Below, piece by piece: positions 57,720-64,000 of a stretch of 64,000 bases of DNA. Source of the DNA: Carettochelys insculpta (lineage: Eukaryota; Chordata; Testudines; Carettochelyidae). The DNA lies in NCBI RefSeq assembly GCF_033958435.1, contig NC_134150.1:40419501-40483500 (forward strand). The letters run 5' to 3'. The translations under genes were made by a program, and so were the position numbers. The notes below the pieces were generated by a model, which saw only the letters and a list, made by a program, of their open reading frames with translations, was not told the origin of the DNA and did not search any database. Numbering within the stretch: position 1 is the first letter of the stretch; every line of letters starts with the position of its first letter.

Positions 57720-57835
57720 CAGAGAGGTAGCCCTGTTAGTCTGTATCTTGAAAAGCAACAAGAAGTCCTGTGACACCGTATAGGCCGACAGGTATTGTGA
57801 AGCATGAGCTTTCGTGGGCAAAGACCCGTGATTTT
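57720..57835. mobile_element. Cry-like SINE
   Basis: CAGAGAGGTAGCCCTGTTAG, CAACAAGAAGTCCTGTGACA and GAGCTTTCGTGGGCAAAGAC match the other SINE copies. Confidence 0.7.
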
Positions 57836-58097
57836 CTGGCACGTGATGGGGAAAAATGGATACGTCCAAAACCCCGTGTGGAGTTTTTTTAAGAACTAAA
57901 AGCGGGTTGCTCTCAAAGGGCCGGATCTGACTGGGGTTCACCTATGCTGAATGGTGTTTGTGTTCTGCTACCCCTTCACTGAAACTTTTAAGCACTGGCT
58001 CAAATGCATCTGTTAAATCCAAGTAGATTTTGATGTGGACAAACCTGTACTAGTTGCATTCTTAACTATGGTAGAGCAGTATTGGAACTGCCTCTAT

Positions 58098-58455
58098 GGC
58101 TACTTTTACAGCTTTTGGAAGGGGCAGGTAATGAGATAGTTGGGAAGATGCTAATGAGGCGCTGCCGTGAATACGCAGTGCCTCTTTAGCATAATGTTGG
58201 CCACACATGATTCAAAAGTGCTGCTCTCAAATTGTGCATTGTCCATGTAGACCTAATAGGAAGAAGGGGCTTTTGACATCTGGGGGGGTGTCCTTTCAGA
58301 AGGCCCCTGTCTACACGGGTGGCCTGCAATTCAAAAGCGGTACTTTCAAATTGCGTCTGGCCACTATTATGCTAATGAGGCACCTCATTAGCAGCTTCTC
58401 AACTCACTCATTACTATGCCTCTTCTGAAAGGAAGGGGATAGTGTAGACAGAGCC
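58098..58455. mobile_element. Harbinger MITE, 358 bp
   Basis: Ends GGCTACTTTTACAGC and, reversed, GGCTCTGTCTACACTA. Flanked by TAT at 58095-58097 and 58456-58458. Internal order the same as 29439-29797 (359 bp), including AGGAAGAAGGGGCTTTTGA. Confidence 0.8.
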
Positions 58456-58459
58456 TATG

Positions 58460-59855
58460 CGGTCAGCTCTTTTAAGACTCCCACCTGGGGAACACAGGTT
58501 TTTCTTCTTACCTGTTAAATGATGCAATATTGCCCTTTCCCTCACTTTTCCCTGTTGTGTGACTCTAACCTTTGTAATGCATTCTCTATTGTAAAGCTTC
58601 CTTACTCTCTGCTTCCGAGATTCACTACCACTTGCCTCCCATATTAATACTGTAACATACCTATTCATACTGTGGAGTACAATACTTGCTCTTGTAGAAC
58701 ATAAAATATCTGTATTTATGGCATTTTTGGCATCTGTATTTATGGCATATTACAGCCATCTAAAAATACACTTTAAAGCCTGCCTAAATATATGTGCCTT
58801 TCACAGTGTATCCTGAAGGCCACCAAACCCTGGCAAGTTCTCAGAAGAAGCAAGCCTGAGCCTGCAAAGGAGCTTGATTTTTCAAGTGTGGAGAACTCTG
58901 GTCCTGATGCAGCAACACACATGCTTCACTGGAAATAAATGAATAATCCTACTGACGTTTCAGAGGTTAGGCTCCAGCCCAACCCTGTCTACATTGCAGA
59001 TTTTCATCTCAGGGGCCTGAAGTAGCTGTTTGTATGTCAGTTGACTTGGGCCAGCCATGTTTTTTTTATTTCCATGTGGAGTTATGTATGGTTAAACACT
59101 TTGCTCAGTCACAGTGGTTGGCTTTTTGCAGGGTTGATCCTTGAGTCTTCTGCAGAGACTGCCCTGTTGTTGGACCTGGAGAGTGTTGTATCATGAACCA
59201 ACTCCAGAAATGCTTCAGCAGACAGTTACAAAAATTAAAGAATATAAAAGGCAGAGGTAGTTTCTCAAGTAACCTGGTCACAGGCTAATGCTGGTATGTG
59301 ACTAGCTCCTGCCATCTTGAACTGCACTCACAAGTGGAAATAGCTCATGTTCAGGTATGATATTCTAGAAATGAATTGCCTCTCACCACTCAGAACTAAA
59401 GCAGGTGGCAACATTGTGCACCAGATTTAGTTTCTAGGTTCAGAAAAAAGGCAAATCAATCTTTCTGGAAAGGTATACGACATATCAAACTTGCCAAACT
59501 GGTACCTGCTGTACTGCATTTTTAAAAAGGCCTCCAGGGTGTGACTGTTGTTTTAAAGTGTGTATACACACCTACTACAGTGGGTCCCAATGACCCTTTT
59601 TGGGGACTATGTGCACTGATATGGCACAAAGAGTACAGAATAACAAAATTTACAATTTTTTAAATTGTTGTGTCCTACATTGGAATACAAACTGCTCAAA
59701 AGAGTGAATACCTTGGATGTGTATTTCCTGTTGTGTCTAAGGATGGTATATAGGCTTTAGAAGCTGTCTTCAGCGGTGTCCTGACAATTCTATCTACTTG
59801 AAGAGACTGATGATATCAGTGCAACAGATTAGAAACTGGCCCAACATTGCTTTAA
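58460..59855. other. Upstream flank, no gene recognised
   Basis: AT-rich sequence with no repeat family or exon that I can identify. No frame encodes a known domain. Confidence 0.6.
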
Positions 59856-59858
59856 TTA

Positions 59859-60918
59859 CAAGTTGACCCTCTCTAGTCCAGCACCTTTTGGACCTAACTG
59901 CTGCCAAAAGAGAGAATTTGCTGAACTGTGGGAGGTCAATATTGTGTAGCAGTCCTACCAGCACTTCCACTCAAAAAATTAAACAGAATGTTAGGAAACA
60001 TTAAAAAAAGGGTAGAAAATAAGACAAAATATCTTATTGCCTCTATATAAATCCATGGTATGCTCACCTCTTGAATACTGCGTACAGACGTGGTCGTCTC
60101 ATCTCAAAAAAGATGTATGGGCATTTGAAAATGCCCAGAAAAGGGCAACAAAATGATAAGGGGTTTTACAATGGGTGCCATATGAAGAAAGAGTAAAAAG
60201 ACTGGGATTTTTCAGCTTAAAAAAGAGGAGACTAAGGGAGGATATGATAGAAGTCTATAAAATCATGACAGGTGCAGAAAAAGTAAACTAGGAAAAGTCA
60301 TTTATTTGTTCCCATACCATAAAAACTAGGGGTGACCAAATGAAATTAATGGATAGCAGATTTAAAACTAACACAAGGAAGTTTTCTTCATGCTGCTCAC
60401 AGTAGGCCTGTGGAACTCCTTGCCAGAGGATTTTGTGAAGACCAGGATTTTAATAGGATTCAAAAAAGAACTAGATAAATTCTTACAGGTTAGGTCCATC
60501 AATTGTTATTAGCCAGGATGGGTAGAAAGAGTGTCCCTAGCCTCTTTTATCAGAGGCTTGGAAGGGGTGACAGGATGGATCACGTGAAGATTACCTGTTC
60601 TGTTCACTCCTTCTGGGGCATCTGGAATTGGCCACTGTCAGACGACAGGATATTGGGATAGATGGCCCTTTGATCTGACCCAGTATGGCTGTTTTTAATG
60701 TTCTCTGCATACTGCGCTCTTGGAAGATATTCAGGGGTAAAGTAGAGCTAAATAACAGCACAGAATACTGAAAGCCAGGACTGGTAGCTGTAAGCAAACT
60801 TTATGGGCCATGGGAAACTTGGCCGCACTGGTGATAAGTGGATAGCCAGCTAAGTAAAATCATGCTGGGTACAGATGTTGCCAGATGAGAGAGTGCTGGA
60901 CTAGAGAGGTTCAACCTT
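59859..60918. mobile_element. Tigger/pogo-like MITE split by a CR1 copy
   Basis: Left end CAAGTTGACCCTCTCTAGTC with TA before it; right end CTAGAGAGGTTCAACCTT with TA after it (60919-60920). The two parts (59859 to about 59974, and about 60704-60918) align with the continuous copy at 28471-28783. Confidence 0.75.
59975..60703 (+). mobile_element. CR1 LINE 3' end inserted in the Tigger-like MITE
   Basis: Plus-strand CR1: CTCTTGAATACTGCGTACAG, GAAAAGGGCAACAAAATGAT, AAAAGAGGAGACTAAGGGAG, CTCACAGTAGGCCTGTGGAA and the terminal CTGACCCAGTATGGCTG. Truncated; no full reverse transcriptase. Confidence 0.8.
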
Positions 60919-60959
60919 TATTTGTCAAATCACCTTAGAAGCTTTATTCCAATGTAACT

Positions 60960-61515
60960 AAATAGGGACACTAAATTTAACAGATTGACTCAGTGACTGG
61001 AGAGTCAAAGGACTGGAACTGCTCAACTGAGAAGAGAGATGATGGGGGGATCAGAGAGAGGTCTATAAACTATGAATGGCGTGGAGAGGGTAAATAAGGA
61101 AGCCTCATCACATAACACAAGAATCAGGGTCATTCTGTGAAATTAAGAGCCATGTTTTAAACATGCTAAAGTAGTACTTTTTCATACATCACACAGTTCA
61201 CCTGTGGAACTTGCTGCCAGGGGATGTTGTGATGGCCAAATGTATAACTGGACGTAAAAAAGAATTAGATACGTTCCTTAAATCACTGGGTTCATGGAGG
61301 ACAGGTGCATTAATTGCTATTAGCCAAGATGGTCAGAGGTGCAGCGCCGTACTCTGGGGTCCCTAAATGTCTGATTGCCAGAAGCTGGGACTGGACAATA
61401 GGAATGGACAATTTCTTAACTGCACCATTCTTTTTATTCCCTCTTCAGCTACTACTGAAAGAAGGATAATGGGCTAGAGGAACCATTGGTCTGACCCACT
61501 GTGGCCATTCTTATC
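60960..61515 (+). mobile_element. CR1 LINE 3' end
   Basis: GGACTGGAACTGCTCAACTG, AATAAGGAAGCCTCATCAC, GTGGAACTTGCTGCCAGGGG, and terminal TTGGTCTGACCCACTGTGGC and CATTCTTATC. Diverged. Confidence 0.75.
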
Positions 61516-61519
61516 TACT

Positions 61520-64000
61520 TATCCATTTATGAGTAGAGTAATAATCCTCTGTGATTCAAGTAAAAGCTTTATTATCTGGAATCTCTGGGGAACCAGGGAT
61601 TCCAGATAATAAAATATGCCTGTTAGTAGCACTGAGACCAGCAGCTATGTCTGCATCCCCACCCACACCCCTCTACTGGGCAGTAGGCAGCTCAGGAATC
61701 ACTCATTGGTGAGATCTGATTGGTTCTAGGTGCACATATTGAAAGCAGAAGAGTTGGAAACACTTGTCATTTATTTATGTTAAAGTCTGAATTGTCCAGA
61801 GCCATGCACGCCACCTGATGGTTCTTATAATTTATACAGATTTCACAGATTAGACAGCTAGGTTCTAATAACAAATCATCATCATCATCATCAACAGCCA
61901 TGGGCTCAGCGCCCATTGGTGTTTGATGCCTCCCTCACTATTTCTTTCCATCTTTCTCTGTTAAATGTGGAATGGCTTAGTTTCTGTAGACTAGCTCCGC
62001 CACAATCTACTATATTAATAACAAATACAACAGTGTAAATCCTTAAATCACTGGGTTTACTCTAGATTTATACTGCTCTAGCTTGATTAGGATTGGGCCT
62101 GACATCCTTTCAAAGATATACCAGAATCTGTTTTTTTGCAGGGACAAAATTGCTTTTAATTGCCTATACTTTCCTTAAGAGACTTGTTCTTTCTTGTAAT
62201 CAAAATTCTTATTTTATTTTTCAATATTTCAATAGAGTGAGAGTGGTAAAATGATAATTCCAATTGGCGCTAAGCTTTATGGGTGATCAACTTTCTCCGT
62301 TAAAAAGATATGTGGAAGAATATTGCTTTTGTTCTATGGGGAATCCTTAGGACATGGTATAACCAACTCTGAAGCAAGACAGTGAGAACAGGAAGCCAAA
62401 CATTTGGGAAGCTAAATGTTTTGAGGACCACACCCAGCGAGAAAAATTTTTTCCCTATGCTGAGCTGGTGTGCTTTTCCATGGCAACACCTTCCAAATAG
62501 GAAAATACACAAATAAATATCTAACTAAAACAAAATAAAGAAACATAGAAACCTTAAGAAATTGCAGTTCGGCTGCAACCACTTGGATTTAACGTTAACA
62601 CAGCAGTCCAGAATGGATTGCTTTCTTTTTATGGTTCACACAATAAATGTCCAGATTAACTGGGTGTTAGCATTGATGACCTGGCATGTTCCATCATGAT
62701 AAGGTGTTGAAAGTTCTGTTGAGTTGTGAGTTTTGGATTATGTTGCAGGCCAGTTTATTGATGTAAACAGGCTATTGCCATTATTTTTATTAAACTGTAT
62801 GTAGCTGACAGAGTTCTCTAAGCTTGTCAGGAAAACAGCAGCAGACTGCAAAAGGCTGAGCTTTTCTTTGCTTCCAAAGTGTGCAGAACCTGATGGCTAA
62901 AGCTCAGCTCAGATAAAAGCACGGGAAGTCTTCCATGGGGCAGGGGAAGGCTAAAATGTGCTGAATCTTTATTGCAGCTACACGGTTACTGAAACTGTGC
63001 ATGCAGCAGTATCCACTCCTTACCAAACAGCCTCAAATCTTGGGAAATGTCATTGATTAGCACTATCATAGGTCATTCAACATGTCCTCATAGTTGACCA
63101 GTAAATAAGTTTATTTATAAATGTATGTTGAGATGAAATAAAAAGCAGTTATTCACAGGTGCTGGGTGCCTTGCCATTTACAAAAAGAAAATTCAGTGCA
63201 GTAAGTTTTTTTTTATTTGCTGTAAGGTCTCCTCCAGCTGCAGCACCTACTCAAACATTGCCTTCCACCCCATCCATTGCTCACACCTCTTTAAAGCCCA
63301 GATGAAGACCTGTAGTGTGCCCTGAAAGTGATTACTTCTAGCCTGTTTTGGACTGGGGTGAGAAAACATTCCAGACCCCTGGGGCCTTTCTGGAGAACAC
63401 ACTGTCACCGTCAGCTGCTCCCTCTCTGTTGGGGATCTGTCCTCACCACTGATGACAACCAGGGCAAGGTATTTCAAGGAGAGTGATGGCCTCTATTTGC
63501 TGAGTGTACCTTGACATAATCAGCCACACCTTTGTCAGACCTAAGGTGGGCTACAGCAGGGCACGACCTTGAGAAATATTCTTGAGGTGCACTATTGGCA
63601 GGATGCAATTCATTTAGCTGAGTAGGTTGATATGAATACGCATTCAGTGTTTGCTCCATAATCGGCAGTGACAGACCTCGGAGATCACATTACTCCCTGA
63701 GCACTAGTATGACAGCTGAGATCAACTCAGGAGCTTTTACTTACAGGCCAAGGTGCATGCATTCTTCACCTGAAGCAGTGACTAGTGTGAACATCTTGTG
63801 TTATTTGTCTTACCCAGATGAAATCAAAAGCCTGTTAATGTTTTGTCTGCAATGATTCAAGAAGCCTTAACAGAACTGATATTTTATTCTTTTTAAAAAG
63901 GTAACTTGCACATACCTCACAAACTGAATCACTTATCTTAAAAGACAGATGTGGGTCTATAATTAAGGCCCTACCAATTCATGGCCATGAAAAACTCAAC
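61520..64000. other. Upstream flank, little recognised
   Basis: Contains (ATC)n at 61877-61893 and ordinary AT-rich sequence. The last 30 bp resemble the TTCATGGCCATGAAAA-type end of a repeat that leaves the window. No BANP-type exon was found. Confidence 0.6.

Noticed and set aside
57500..64000. BANP coding exons upstream of CA5A
   Set aside because: I looked for the start of BANP on the plus strand and saw nothing; the region is repeats and anonymous sequence.
1..64000. CRISPR arrays, bacterial operons, tRNA and rRNA genes
   Set aside because: Repeated units are eukaryotic transposons and microsatellites without regular spacers. No cloverleaf gene was recognised; SINE heads were not clear enough to call tRNA relics.

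Overview
The window is vertebrate nuclear DNA. Two multi-exon genes with GT-AG introns lie on the minus strand, and the rest is largely nested transposable elements. The repeat mix (CR1 LINEs, MIR-type SINEs, and many copies of a SINE resembling the Cry SINE of cryptodiran turtles, plus abundant Harbinger, hAT and Tigger-like MITEs) points to a reptile, most likely a cryptodiran turtle. That taxonomic call rests on remembered repeat families and was not checked by a search.

Layout. Positions 1-26,989 hold the 5' part of SLC7A5 (LAT1, large neutral amino-acid transporter) on the minus strand: coding exon 2 at 1580-1705, a 24.7-kb intron 1 full of repeats, and coding exon 1 at 26419-26989 inside a CpG island with a TATA-like box near 27106-27113. 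Exons 3 onward lie left of position 1. Positions 27,420-38,350 are intergenic: a SINE cluster, a Tigger-like MITE, a 359-bp Harbinger MITE, and next to it a 3.8-kb decayed Harbinger element. That element has a Myb/SANT-like ORF, a transposase C-terminal remnant, and a solo LTR inserted in it. Positions 42,705-57,032 hold a complete CA5-type mitochondrial carbonic anhydrase gene (CA5A by position) on the minus strand. Its seven coding exons total 942 bp and encode 313 residues with a mitochondrial presequence. Its 3' UTR ends either near 42,59x, at a signal within a SINE, or near 38,354. Positions 57,033-64,000 are the upstream flank: a CpG island, then SINE, CR1, Harbinger and Tigger-like repeats. 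No coding exon was recognised there.

The SLC7A5-CA5A order and orientation match human 16q24.2, where BANP lies beyond CA5A on the opposite strand. The two genes work separately. SLC7A5 exchanges large neutral amino acids at the plasma membrane with SLC3A2. CA5 supplies bicarbonate in the mitochondrial matrix for carbamoyl-phosphate synthesis and pyruvate carboxylation.

I found no bacterial-style system, CRISPR array or new gene cluster. The most informative material is the exactly delimited mobile-element layering (target-site duplications and nested insertions), the intact CA5 gene with CB-type residues, and a SINE lying just beyond the CA5 stop codon that carries a polyadenylation hexamer.
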